Assembly (NCBI GenBank): GCA_963920525.1
Contig: OY986438.1
Span: forward strand, 123,882,920 to 123,946,919
Source of the DNA: Dichetophora obliterata
Lineage: Eukaryota; Arthropoda; Insecta; Diptera; Sciomyzidae
Direction of reading: 5' to 3'
DNA: 64,000 bases
Shown here: positions 11,336 through 23,145 of the stretch, piece after piece
Layout: the number at the start of each line of letters is the position of its first letter
How positions within the stretch are numbered: the first letter of the stretch is position 1
Program-made: the position numbers and the translations under genes
The notes under the pieces: generated by a model
Seen by the model: only the letters and a program-made list of their open reading frames with translations
What the model was told of the DNA's origin: nothing
Database searches by the model: none

Positions 11336-11908
11336 AGAAAGATGAAGCATCAGTGAAGGAAGAGCGGGCTTCCAATCCAATTAAAGATGCCTCTTCTATA
11401 CAAACCTGTTTCTCTGCACCAGAACCTGAGGAAGAAAACCCCATTTACTGAACTAGTGCAGACCTTTGGGTTGTCCTCCTAAAATCGGACGATGAGTCCG
11501 ACATGGCAATCGTGGATGTTAAAATGAGTACTAACAGCTTAGATGCTGAGAGTAGCTCAAATTAACTTCCATCAAGTGAAGGTTGCGTCCGCAAGCCTGA
11601 TCCTACGTCTAACTAAGGATGGAGAAGACATCGGCCTGATTCAGGAGACGTGGGTAGTATGCGGCCTGGTATGCGGACTCAGGACTCTAAAATACACGCT
11701 AGTGTATACAAAATAACAAGGTAAACCACGAGTGTGTGTTCTAATCAAAAAAACTTTGAATGGACTTACTCTCTCTTATTTTAGCAATAAAGACACCGTG
11801 GCCAAGCAGCTTGTGGCTTATCTCAGCATATCTCGCGCACGATCACGAGTTCCTCCCGGATGAAAAAATGTAAAACTGCTCTCCACTGCAGCATCGGAAT
11901 CAAAAGGC
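11336..11908 (+). pseudogene. LOA-type LINE, 5' part: end of ORF1 and start of endonuclease
   Basis: 11341-11565 reads as the acidic C-terminus of an ORF1 (LKSDDESDMAIVDVKMSTNS), with one internal stop. A second frame then gives the start of an APE-type endonuclease: INFHQVKVASASLILRL, DIGLIQETWVV, GKPRVCVLIKKTLNGL. The glutamate in QETW is the usual active-site glutamate. Frameshifts are present near 11720. The element stops abruptly at CTCATCAT (11909-11916), where the hAT at 11917-19446 is inserted, and continues at 19447. Confidence 0.75.
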
Positions 11909-12794
11909 CTCATCATGTAGGGTTGCCACTTGTAAAAAAATTTAGTTACCAAAATTTGATCAAAAAGTTACCAAAATTAAATAAAAATGAATTAAATAAA
12001 CAAACATTTTTTTAAAGTAAGAAAATCAATAAAATTATAATTTTTGTTAGACAAAAAAATTTGTTCAACATTCAAATACTTAAAATTAATAAACAGAAAT
12101 AGTGGTAAAATAAATTAAGTTAATATTATTAAGTATTACATTTTTCTTGTTTAAAATTTTTACTTTTAATAACTAAAAATCACAAAATAAGTAAAATGCA
12201 TAAACTCGTATACTTATAAAAATGAATTCTTATAATAACTCATATACTTGTAAAAATATTTAAATTAAATAAAAAAATAAAAACATATATAGAAAAATTG
12301 CAACTTTTTCTTGTTTAAAATGTATTTATCTATAGTAATAAAACTCATTTTCTGTTTGTTTGTTTGTTTGTTTGTTTGGCCTTTATACAAATCTAAACGG
12401 CTCAACGGATTTCGCTCAAACAAGGTACACATATTAAGTTTATTCCAACTTAAAATGTTACATACTTAGTTTTTGCCACGCCCCCTCTGAAATTTTTCAA
12501 CTAACGGTAATTTTGTTATTATAAAACTTTTTAGTATCGGAGATTTTTGTATGTTTAATTTTAAAATTTTTTTGTTAATTTGACATCAAAAACACTCACA
12601 TATCTTCAGAATTGGAGAAATTTTCAGTTTAACGACTTTTTCATAAAACATCCTTGCCTAAGAATGAGAAAAAAAACGACATGAAAATCAAAGTTTGGTC
12701 TTTCGATGCAAATATCTCCGCTGTCCATTAATATATTTCATTCAAATTTTTTTTGTTCAAAAGTTCAATAAAATCACTTCACAAAAATAGGTTG

Positions 12795-12807
12795 AACTGT
12801 ACCGTTA
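12795..12807. repeat. target-site duplication of the inner LINE, copy 1
   Basis: AACTGTACCGTTA, an exact 13-bp match to 16104-16116. It marks the 3' end of the minus-strand LINE insertion. Confidence 0.9.
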
Positions 12808-15800
12808 TATATAATAAGTTGGGGATTTGCCGAAGCAGACCACAGTGGGTCCCTTTTCGTCCCCTATTGGACAAAGGGTACTACTGCTCGGAGTACTCGT
12901 ACGTGAGCATGCTCTTCGTGTAAGCATCCTTTGTCACCTCAAGCATATCCTAATAGGTTAGTTGACCAATCTCGGCTTCGCCAATAAATGGGCGTCCCAG
13001 AGTGGTCAATCTTATGCTTGCCAGCGCCGGACACTGGCACAGAATGTGTGCTGCTGTTTCCGGCTCCTCTAGGCATAACCTACACGCATCGTCCTCGGTC
13101 AGAGTCATCTTCCCGAGATGGTACATGAAGGGACCGTGTCCTGTGACCAGTGCAGTAAGCCAGCTTAAAGTCCTTCGATTGTATCGGATAACTTTTGCTG
13201 CCTCACTACGAGACCACTTCACGGCCGCCTTTGATTGCCTGCAGTTAACGGCTTCTTCCCACCTTTTACTGTGTTCCGAGTCCGTCCATTGTTTAATAAG
13301 GCCTGCCACCATGTTGTTGCCTATGGCGATACGTGGTTCTGGTCCACAGAATTCTTCTGCTGATCCTGCTCTTGCTAAAGAATCAGCTTCTTCATTCTGT
13401 TCTATGCCAGAGTGTCCTCTCACCCACATAAGTGTGAGCTCATTCGTCTGGGCGCACCTATTGAGTTTTGTAAGACATTCTATGGCCAACCTGGAAGTGA
13501 TGTCTGTCCGTTGCATACACCTAATCACAGACTGATTGTCGAGAGCGATGACAATTTTCTTGCCACTGATCCGGCCATCTATCAGGTGGTCCAGCGCATG
13601 CACTACGCCAAACATTTCTGCCTGGTATACAGACACAAACCTCCCCAACCTCAGTACACAGGATAGGCTTAACTCTTTTGAGTACACGCCTGCCCCGGCC
13701 CGGCCATTCATCAGAGAGCCGTCTGTGAATATACTGATATCGCTACCAGCGATTTCTTCACAAACGGCTCCATCCGTTATAAGAGTTTTATAACATTTTT
13801 CTGTTATTTTTACTCTCTGCCTTCCATCCATAGGCATAAACGCCTCCCTGACATCTCTCTGTACAATATCAAGGATGCGAATATGACCATGCAGGGCCGT
13901 TGCCCCATGCCACGTAGCATTTCGCAACATCCTGAGGGCTGACAGCGCCGCTGTTTTCTTTATTTCTAAATCCAACGGCAGCATACCTAACAGAACCTCC
14001 ATTGCGCTTGTTGGAGTGGTGCGTATTGCACCTGTTATTCCAACACACGCCAGCCGTTGGACTCTGTCCAGTCTCTTCTTAATGGTTTTCTGGCTGACTT
14101 TTGTCCACCAAATCACCGAAGCGTACGTGATGACAGGTCTAACCATCATAGTGTAAACCCATTTCATAGCCTCTAGGTTTAGCCCCCATTTGAGACCACA
14201 AACGCGTCTGCACTGGAACAGAACCCTCTTGGCTCTTTGAATCCTATCTTCTACATGCTCGTTCCAGTTCAGTTTGCTATCAAGGGTTACCCCTAGATAT
14301 TTAACTTTCGTGGACATGTTGATTTCAGCTCCAAAAAGTCTGAGTGGTTCTGTACTCAGGCCTACCCTCTTTCTAGTAAAGAGAATATTGTCTGACTTGC
14401 CTGCGTTTACGGTAAGGTCTCGACACCACTCCTCCACCATTCGGAGTGCTCCCTTCATGATGTCAGAGATGGTGTCAATGAACTTGCCGCGGACCACCAA
14501 CGCAATGTCATCTGCATACCCTATCGTGTGTATGCCCGATTCATCCAGTCTAACCAGTAGTGAGTCCACAGTTATGTTCCACAGGGTTGGCGATAACACC
14601 CCGCCCTGGGGACATCCTCTACTTACTCTACCTCTAGTCTTTACTCTACCATTCTGCATGTTGACAGCCCTGTGTTTGAGCATATTGTCCACCCAATTTG
14701 CTATCATTGGGCTTACATTGCATTCTGTCAGGGCTTGCCGCAGCCTTCCAAAGCATATTTTGTCGAAAGCACCCTCGATGTCCATAAATGTGGCCATCGC
14801 AATGCCTCCTGAAAATACCTCCTTTTCAGTCACTCTTACCAATTCGTGAAGAGCACTCTCCGTAGACCTACCTGCTCTATATGCATGTTGGCATCTACTC
14901 AGAGGATTTTGCGTCAGCGAGGTGCTCTCAAGACAGTCAACCATCACTCTTTCCATCGTTTTCAGGAGAAAAGATGTTAGGCTGATCGGTCTGAACGACT
15001 TTGCCTCCGCATAATCTTTTTTTCCAGGCTTCGGAAGAAAGACAACTTTCGCCTCTCTCCAGACTCTCGGAACATACCCAGTCGCTAGGCAAGTAACGAA
15101 TATACCCCACAGCCTAGGTGCAATGAGATTTTTCCCCCACTGCATCATAGCAGGGAATATACCGTCCATCCCTGATGTTTTGTACGGAGAAAATAATCGT
15201 ATAGCTCTCCTCACCCCGTCCATAGTGATCATCCTTTCGGCTTCCAGCCTGTCAACCCTGTGCATTCCTTTCTTCAAGGGTGTCCACGGGTCATCAGACT
15301 TAAAACTTCCAGGAAAGTGCACCTCCATCAGAACTTCCATGGACTCCTCTAGGTTCTCTGCCATGGTTCCATCCTTCTTTCGGATCAGTCCCACTTTGGA
15401 GAATGGGTCTTTTGAAACCATTTTCTGAAGCCCACATGCTTCTGATATAGTTTTCATCCCAGAACAGAAGTCTCTCCACGACTGCCTTTTCCGTTGTCGT
15501 ATGAGGTACTTCAGTTCCCTTTTCCGTGCCTTGTAATTTGCCCATGTTTCTGGGGTTCCCCCTCTCATGTGCAGGTTGAAGGCCTTCCTAACCTTCTTCT
15601 TCAGAGATTCAATTTCCGTGCACCACCATGGCGTTGGATCACCATCGTCTACTGACAGTATTGGGCATGCCACCTCGTAGGCTTCGACCATGGCCGAGCT
15701 AAGGTGTTTGACATGACTTTCTACTTCCACCGTATTCCCTGGTACTTTTATCGCTTTTTGGGTCAGTGTTTCCCTCAACTTCGCCTTATATTTCGCAGGA

Positions 15801-16103
15801 TCTGTATTCTTGGGAATCCTGGCCTTCCTGCTATTCCGCTGGCGTCGGATTCCGTACTTGAATTCAAACTGTATGGATCTATGGTCCGACATGGTTAGCC
15901 TATCCACGACCCTCCAATTTTTTATTCTGTTCAGAATCTTCCTGCAGATGAGAGTTACATCAATCACTTCCGCTCGCCTCGCATCAACGAAAGTCGGTTG
16001 TGCTCCTCTATTTGCTACCAACAGATTGTACCTCTCCACAAACTCAAGCAATTGCTCTCCTCTGTCGTTGTTGTTGGTGCTACCCCACGCAGTATACAGT
16101 ATT
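12808..16103 (-). mobile_element. 5'-truncated LOA-group non-LTR retrotransposon
   Basis: Bounded by an exact 13-bp duplication (12795-12807 and 16104-16116). On the minus strand it starts within the endonuclease (TAWGSTNNNDRGEQ) and ends after about 140 bp of 3' UTR with a short AT tail (TTATTATATA) instead of a long poly-A. 5' truncation with a variable-length target duplication is the signature of target-primed reverse transcription. The open frame is undamaged, so this is the youngest layer of the nest. Confidence 0.9.
12950..16103 (-). CDS. LOA-type ORF2: partial endonuclease, reverse transcriptase, RNase H
   Basis: An open frame of 1090 codons runs 16222-12950, but its first ~40 codons come from the Helitron flank and the duplication. 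LINE sequence begins at about residue 41. Numbering on the full frame: residual endonuclease with SDH at 112-114; reverse transcriptase with FMDIEGAFD (D481), GCPQGGVLSPTLWN (536-549) and YADD (D571, D572); RNase H with D834 (FTDGS), E869 (YQAEM), D895 (ALDNQS) and D947 (EEADSLA); then a zinc knuckle C1047-x2-C1050-x8-H1059-x4-C1064. RNase H after the reverse transcriptase fits the I/LOA/R1 group. Only the N-terminal endonuclease half, with its catalytic glutamate, is missing, so the copy should be unable to move by itself. No internal stop is seen. Confidence 0.92.
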
Positions 16104-16116
16104 AACTGTACCGTTA
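16104..16116. repeat. target-site duplication of the inner LINE, copy 2
   Basis: AACTGTACCGTTA, identical to 12795-12807. It marks the truncated 5' end of the minus-strand LINE. Confidence 0.9.
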
Positions 16117-18638
16117 AGTCAGTGTATATATGTTTTATGAGTATGCCAAAAAAGGTCCAAAATATTGACTTTTTACTCAAAAAATGACTCAAAAATTGTT
16201 GTTGTTGTAAAAATGAAATCAATTAATAACAGCAAATCTGACACCTTTTCATATGACATAGCATTTATTTGCAACAATTCTTCCAGCTAAGCGCAAAAAT
16301 TATTTTACTTTACCCCTTTTGATTTTTTTCGCGAAATTTATTTTTTCCAAAATGTTGTTTTTATATTTTTTACAAAAAAATCAAGTCTCAAAAATAATTT
16401 ATGTGAAAAAATTACCCCAATATCTCTTTCCAATCAAAAGTTATGACTAAAAATCTATTTTTTCATACCAGACTATGAAAAAAACTTAGTTTTGTGTTAA
16501 AATTTCTATATAAATTGAAAGTCCCCATTTATCTCTAAGAATGCAAGTTGTGTGTATAAAGTAATTACGAACATTTTGGATTATATAATATCTACTTTAT
16601 AGTGATATACTTATTTTTTGCCTCCACACCCCCCGCCCCCCTCCTGTTTAACTTGTTTTGTTGTGATGGCTCTATTTTTTCTCACTATTGTGTCACCGTT
16701 GTCACTTAGTTCTTTATCTATGGTACTTTAAATGTTGTATATATATCACAATTTTATCGAAAAGATATCTGTGAATAAGAATGCTGTAAAAGTTAATATT
16801 TTCATGTAATCAGTTTCAGCTATATGGCGATATAATAAAACATATGCGCATCTGGTTAGCACAATTATTTTATTAGTTTTGATCTGTGCGTTAAATTCAC
16901 AGATAGATGGCACCACATTTGTAAGAACTGTGGGTACAAACTATACATACACCTTGCGGTGAAAAGCTGAATAATGTTTTTTCAAAAGTTTCCTCAAATT
17001 TAACCCCACACGTTTGGGATTACAGACAGGTGGCGCTATTTTCTGCTTACAGAAGAATATCTGATGTTTTTATACAGCTAGCAGATAAGTTTTGCGAAAT
17101 ATTTTGCGAAAATGCTATTGCTACCAAACTTTTAAAAAGTAAAATAATGCAGTACTGCCAGTTTTTTCAGTCGCAGCGTCATCTAGCGTCATAAACACTT
17201 AAAAACATAGAATTGGATCAATTTAAATGTCCACCTCACTTGCTGGACTTTTTGTTGTTTTTGCTTTGCTTGCAAATGCGATTATATGATCCTGATCTCC
17301 AATCAAAAAACGCAGCTAATAGACATTTTAGTAGGTACAATCATTTTTAGCACAACGAATTTTCATAAAACATTGATAGCTAATAATGAGAAAAATGTAT
17401 ATGAAAATCAAAGTTTTACTTTTAATGCCAATAACTCCGCTGTTTTTAATATATTTCATTAACATTTTTTTTGTTAAAAAGTTCAATATGTTTTTTAATA
17501 TTTATCTCTGTTTAGACGTTAAAATGTAAATATTTCAAGGACGCATTGAGTCCCACCATAATTTTTATTTCGTTGAAAAGGTAATTGTGCTTGCTTTAAG
17601 ATTAAGTAAATATAAAAATTATTTTTAATTTTTAAAATATGTTTTTCGTACCCCTTCCTTGAATTCAATTAGCTCTTGGTTCCGCAAGAGATGGAACCAC
17701 CAACAACAAAAATTTTCCTAAACTTTTTTCGATTAATGTTCGTTCAATTACCTTTCTAACGGTAGATAAATAAAATTAAATAAAATAAAATTCAAATAAA
17801 ATTCAACATGTTTTTCATTATTCCCGATTTTAAAAAACATTTAATCGAGAAGTGTATGTTAAAATGTTTATATATGTGACTCTCGAGCAACACCGGGTAT
17901 ATCAGCTAGTTATATTAATATAAAAATCACAAATAAGTAGTAAATTCAGGTAAACGTAATTTTTTTGTCAGAAAACAAAATAAAAAATTATAAATTAATG
18001 GTATAAAAATGAGATCCTTATCTTTTTTATTTGAAATAAGTAGGAACTAAAAAATATACCGCATTCATTGGCAACGAATATTGATTTTAAGAAAGTAAAT
18101 GAATAAATACAAAGATATGGCATTTAATGCTTTAAAAAATTATCGGTTTCCTCAAGTTTAAATTTTAATCATTTTTTAATCACTAAAAATCAGAAACTAC
18201 ACAGTTTGTTTGTTTTATAGGATATCAATTCTAACTATGGGCACTGACTTTAAGTATAAGGAAATTTTTTCACCATCACATCAAGTTAAGGAGTTATGAA
18301 AAAATTTGATATATATATTTCTTTTTCCATTAACTGCTCCTAAGCGCAAACTATTGCAAAGTATTTCGCTGATATCTTTTTATGTTTTAGAAAAACATAT
18401 TGTGAAAGAAACGAAAATTTTATTAAATTTATTCAAAGCAATTTTAAGCGGCTGAAAAACCCTAATTTTTTTGAAAGTTACTTTACAAATTTTTCCATTA
18501 TACACAAATCTGCAAAGGTCAAATGAATGCTTAAACTTCAAAGACAATGATTCAGACAATTCCCGGTAGCAAATATGTTTATTGTAGCAAATATGTTTAT
18601 TTAAAAAAAAAAAATTAAAAAAAATGGTAAGACCTAAT

Positions 18639-18848
18639 CAGCCCTATTCTGAATAACTTTTCAAGTGGAATCGAAAAAAAGAGTTTTAATTTTTAAGATA
18701 AAACTCAAGATTATTCAGGAAACTTAAAAAGGAAAAAAACATTCAGGAAAAAATAACTTAAAAATGTCCAAAATGTTCTAGAGCTTTATCTTAAAAATTA
18801 AAACTCCTTTTTCCGATTCCACGTGAAAAATAAAGCATGATAGGACTG
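18639..18848. mobile_element. 210-bp palindromic MITE, CAGCCCTATTCTG family
   Basis: About 70-bp inverted arms: the left starts CAGCCCTATTCTGAATAACT and carries GTGGAATCGAAAAAAAGAG; the right, reversed, starts CAGTCCTATCATG and carries GTGGAATCGGAAAAAGGAG. The same CAGCCCTATTCTG start occurs at 42059. A similar GAATCGGAAAAGGGAG arm pair forms the hairpin at 40405-40575. No target duplication was identified. Confidence 0.6.
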
Positions 18849-19004
18849 AATATTTCCTAATCAAAGCTGTCAAATACTATCGAAATCGACTGATGCAATT
18901 TAAAGATGTTATTCTGTTTGAACATAACAAGTTTTTACATTTTTGCCTATAACTCCTAAACTAGTACTGATGGCGAAAAAAAATCTCAATTTTAAATCTA
19001 AAAA

Positions 19005-19125
19005 TCTTCTTCTGGTGAAAACACATAATGATGTTTGTCTCTCATTTCGCAGAGTGCCTTTGATATCATTATGCTATTTATTGCTTTAAAACCCAACTTA
19101 TTTCGTAGCTTCGTTTTTATAAGAG
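19005..19125 (-). pseudogene. hAT transposase C-terminal relic
   Basis: The minus-strand reading gives KLRNKLGFKAINSIMISKAL followed by CEMRDKHHYVF. It parallels the tail at 36078-36260 (RNRLEFKIINNIMLSQTLI), so both probably come from one hAT subfamily. It supports a hAT origin for 11917-19446. The catalytic parts are gone. Confidence 0.55.
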
Positions 19126-19446
19126 ACTTCTTTGTTAACGTTAAATTTCAAGATTGAAATATTTTGACATTTTCTTTTGACATAATTTGCAATATTTTCA
19201 GATGATGCGTTCGGAAAACTTAAAAAATGTTTAATACAAAACATGAAGGTTAGGCTGCACTAAAATGTTTAATGTAATATTAAATACAATTTTTTTTATA
19301 AATCTTGCAAAAAACTGATTATTTTGAATTTTTTGGAAAAACTAAAGGAAAAAAAGTTAACAAAACTATAAAAAAATAACCAAATTACCAAGTCAAAAAT
19401 TTTATACCAAATTTGGTAATTAATTACCAAACTGGCTATGCCTATG

Positions 19447-20137
19447 CTCATCACGTAATCTGGGAAAGTTCAGACACCAACGAACGGAGTCAGACTTTTT
19501 GACTTTTTCCTTAATATCAATCGAAACATCAGTGATGTAGGTAATGAACCGACTTTCATTATTAGTAATTGGCAGGAAGTCTTAGATATTACCCTTACCT
19601 TTGGCCATATATCTAATAGAACAAGGAGTTGGAGAGTTTCAAAGGAACTATATTTTCTTTGATGTTGATGATTTTGCTACAAAACCGAGCAGCTTTCACA
19701 AACTCATACAAGTTAACTGGGATCTTTGCTTAGACATGTTAAAAATAGATCTCTCAACTGGACGATTCATTCATTCTTCCTGTAAGCAATCGCAACACTT
19801 CCTAGTTTATAGTCCCACAAATTCCATTAATAAAGCTCTCAATACCGCTTGTCCACTAAAAATACCAAAGGGGAAGCAAAAGGCACCTTGGTGGAAAAAA
19901 GGAGTCGAGGAGCTCCGCAATAAGTCTAGAAAACTCTTCAATAAGGCAAAGACAACTAGATCCACAGGTTCGTGGACGAACTTTAAAGTGTCTCTAAAAG
20001 AATACAAGAATGAATTGAGAAAAGCACAAAGGCATGCCTGCTTTTCTAATGTTATTTGTAATAATATATATTATATTTTACAAAGATTAGAACAACAACA
20101 AAATCAAGATTGTTATAAAAAATTAAATTCAAAGTAG
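19447..20137 (+). pseudogene. LOA-type LINE, continuation: endonuclease end and start of RT linker
   Basis: Continues the LINE broken at 11908. HHVIWESSDTNERS is followed, after a frameshift near 19498, by FLNINRNISDVGNEPTF, IISNWQEVLDITL and RTRSWRVSKE, the second half of an APE endonuclease. A further frame (19670-20040) carries APWWKKGVEELRNKSRKLF and the basic FKVSLKEYKNELRKAQRHAC, the linker ahead of the reverse transcriptase in LOA-type elements. The reverse transcriptase is missing; similarity stops at about 20045. Confidence 0.75.
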
Positions 20138-20159
20138 AAGTGTTAAAGTATATTAAATC

Positions 20160-23145
20160 AACTATTCAACACCCTTTGTCATGACGTCGACAACCATATC
20201 TTCTGTTCTTAAATATTCTATGTGCATCTTCTTTTCATTAATGAGATTTCATAGAAAATTATGTCCAATGTCTATATGCTTAGAACGTGCGTGATAGGTG
20301 TTATTTTGAGACTAGTTCATAGCACTTTTGCTATCGCATTGTATAAAAAATCTTACTTTGAGTCATTTAATTCTGCTAATAATGACTTTAGATATAGTGC
20401 TTCTTGTTCTGACGAAGCCAACGCCATGTAATCTGCTTCTGTAGTTGAAAGAGCGACGGTGGGTTGTTTTTTCGAGTTCCATGACAGTAACCAGTTCTTA
20501 ATTTTCTTTCATCCATATCACTTGCCCAGTCTGCGTCAGAGTACCCTTCCAGACTTCCTTCGTTATCATGCGTGAACTCAAGCTTATAATGGCTGGTGCC
20601 TTTCAGATATCTCAGGACTTTTTTGACCGCCACCCGCGTGCCCTTCCAGGACTATTATTGAATCTCGATAGTAACCCGACTGCAAAGAATAAATCTGGTT
20701 GACTTACTTGCGCTGCGTACATGATGCTACCAGTCGCTTCTTGATATGGAATTGACTTCATATATTGGATTTCACCTTCGATTTTTGAGCATAGCTCCTT
20801 TGAAAGTTTTTATTGATATCTAAGGGTGTAAGAATTTCATTAGCGTCGTTCATGTTGAACTTTTTCAGCAGATCTTTAATGTAACGTTCTTGATCAATCC
20901 ACAACTTTCCTCGCTTGCGGTCTTGTATTATCTGACCCCCAAGCACATATTTTACTTCTCCAATGTCTTTCATCTTAAAATAATTGGATGGATCTTCTTT
21001 AATATTTCTTTTGTTATTTTGATTGTTCAAAAGAATCAAAATATCATTGACGTAGATTGCAACGTCTGTAATTTCTTTGTCTTGCATCTTGTAATAAATA
21101 CATGGATCTGTTCCTGATCGCGTTAGTCCCATGGATTTTAATGTTTTGTCAAGCCTTTTGTTCAACATGCGACTAACTTGCTTAAGACCATATAAGGATT
21201 TTTTCAAACGACAAACATTTCCTTCTTCTCCAGTAAAACCTTGAGGGAATTCCATGTATACTTATTCCTTCAGCTCACTCTGAAGAAAAGCTGTTACCAC
21301 GTCCATCTGATCGATGTCGAGGTAAAATCATACTGCTCGTCCCAGTAGTAGGCGTATGGATCAATGTCACACAACGGGTAAGTCAATTCAAGTCTCTTCG
21401 TAGTCAATCATAAAGCGTTGTGAGTACCCTTTGATGACAAGCCTCGCCTTTTATCTGTCAACGTTGTCTTAAGAGTCACGTTTAGTTTTAAACGTCCACT
21501 TACAATTAATCGGCTTTTTTCCTTTTGGTAATTTCACAAGCTCCTATGTACCATTCTCCTCAAGAGCATTGAACTCTTCTTGGATGGCAGACTTCCACTG
21601 CTGATGGTTAACACTGTTCATTGCATCTTGAGTTCTTTCTGGATCTTCGTAATGATCTGTCGCAAATACGTCCCGAGCAACAGGTTTCTTTATTCTTGAT
21701 GATCTTCTGGGTTCTAATGAAGGTGCGATTCCAACTTCGGTAGATCGTTCAGAAACGCGTGCGTCGTCTGAATCTTCATAATACAAATATTCTTCTTCTG
21801 ACGTAAGTTCTTCATCACTTATTGCTTTAAGTTTTTCAGACCATTTGAAATATTTTTTTGTAAATTTTCTTCATTTCCCCCACTGAATCGCATCCGGGAA
21901 AAATGTTGTAGTAAGAGTCATTATCCTCTGTTGACTCACTGTAGAACATCTTCTCAAAAAACATAGCATATCTTCTTGTAATCACTTTCTTCTTTGATGG
22001 GTCATAAAATCGAATGGATTTTACCCGACCATGCTTTTTCAGGAGAAATAGATTGAAGGCCTTTGCATGGTGTGCGAATCACTAAATAAACTGAAGTATT
22101 TGCTGCTTCTGCCCAAAAAATTTTCTCTAAGCCAGCTTCTATGAGCAAACAACGTACCTTTTCTATGATCGTCCGATTCATTCGCTCGAATACACCATTT
22201 TGTTGTGGTGTGTATGGTACTGTCGTTTGTTGAACAATGCCACTACTTGCTGGAATCTTTTTCATGTTGCAGAACTTTGATTTTCTGCAAAGCTCTTGAA
22301 TTCTTTAAATTTTTCTACAACTTCTTCCTTGCTTTTTATGAAGTATGCAAAGAAATTTTTTGAAAAATCATCTATGAATAACAGCATGTACCTAGAACCT
22401 CCAATCGATGCTTGTTCGATGAGACCGCACAGATCTGAATGAAATAAATCTAAGATTCCAGTAGCTCTTGAGCCTACATCCTTAAAGGGCTGCCTTGCTA
22501 TCTTTCGTTTGTGACATGTGATGCAATTTAATTTCTTCATATCGTAGTTAACGCCATTGACTGCGCATGAAATCATTTTACGAATGTTGTCATGACTCGT
22601 ATGATCAATTCGCTTGTGCCACACTTCATAGTCCACTGAGTGCTCTTGCGAATGGTATGCATCAGCTTCAACCGAAACGTATCGTTGACATGCTCACCGG
22701 TTGCAATTACTTTGCCATGTTCATTTGCATCCTGAGTTGTTAAATAGTATTTCGTGACCTTTCTTGATAATTCGTGACACAGAAAGTAAGTTTATGAATA
22801 ATTCTGGAACGTGGAGCACACCTCCGAAAGATACTTTCTCCTCACCTGATTTACCTGACTGCACAGCTAGTTTAACTTCCCCGATGCCTTTCACGCGCAT
22901 TGCAGAACTGTTTGCCGCGATAACCTCTAATTCCTTCGATTGTAATTTTTTGTTAAAGTATTCTTCACTTGAGCACATATGTGCCGATGCTCACGAATCG
23001 AAGTACCAGTTCTTAGTGTCTATTAACCTTGCGGTAACCTAAACGATCCGAACATAACGCATTTCTTATGCTAGAAATTATTCATATTTTTCTTTGGGCA
23101 ATCACTTAATATGTGACCAAAGTCGTTGCAATGATAGCATTTTTT
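20160..23145 (-). pseudogene. Copia-type Pol polyprotein, decayed
   Basis: On the minus strand the order is: gag zinc knuckle CYHCNDFGHILSDC (about 23145-23101); protease, where DSGAS has become DS-stop-AS (TGA at 22993-22991); a pre-integrase CHKRKIARQPF segment with DYEVWHKRIDHTSHDNI; integrase core with DLFHSDLCGLI and PYTPQQNGVFERMNRTI; reverse transcriptase with NHQQWKSAIQEEFNALEENG, SLYGLKQ and YVND (21054-21043) where YVDD is expected; RNase H with VLRYLKGTSHYKL, YSDADWASD and, near 20200, ARSKHIDIGHNF and DVMTKG. Protease, integrase, RT, RNase H is the Copia order. Many frameshifts and stops occur. No LTR was recognised at either side. Confidence 0.85.

Larger units (their letters stand above)
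12329..17909 (+). mobile_element. non-autonomous Helitron with a LINE inside
   Basis: The 5' end is TCTATAGTAATAAAACTCAT followed by (TGTT)n and GGATTTCGCTCAAAC, a familiar insect Helitron start. The 3' end is CCGGGTATATCAGCTAG. It sits exactly between A (12328) and T (17910). Joining the flanks restores a repeat unit seen nearby (CTTGTTTAAAATGTATTTA + TATATTAATATAAAAATCAC, compare 12148-12190). No Rep/helicase coding remains. The interior has a diverged direct repeat (12640-12775 versus 17362-17500) and mostly AT-rich filler. 3.3 kb of the length is the inserted LINE. Confidence 0.85.
11917..19446. mobile_element. hAT relic inserted in the LOA-type LINE; host of the Helitron
   Basis: The flanks are CTCATCAT (11909-11916) and CTCATCAC (19447-19454), an 8-bp target duplication with one mismatch. 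Removing the insert rejoins the endonuclease reading frame (...HHVIWESSDTN). The left end starts GTAGGGTTGCCACTTG. The right end, reversed, contains TAGGCATAGCCAGTTTGGT, a similar but worn inverted repeat. The hAT itself is about 1.95 kb once the Helitron is subtracted. A decayed transposase tail lies at 19005-19125 on the minus strand. Subterminal CTTGTTTAAAAT...TCACAAAATAAG units are repeated near 12150 and around the Helitron junctions. Confidence 0.7.

Noticed and set aside
13002..15545. Several open frames on both strands overlapping the LOA-type ORF2
   Set aside because: They lie antisense or out of frame to a 1090-codon reading with complete RT and RNase H motifs and have no motifs of their own.
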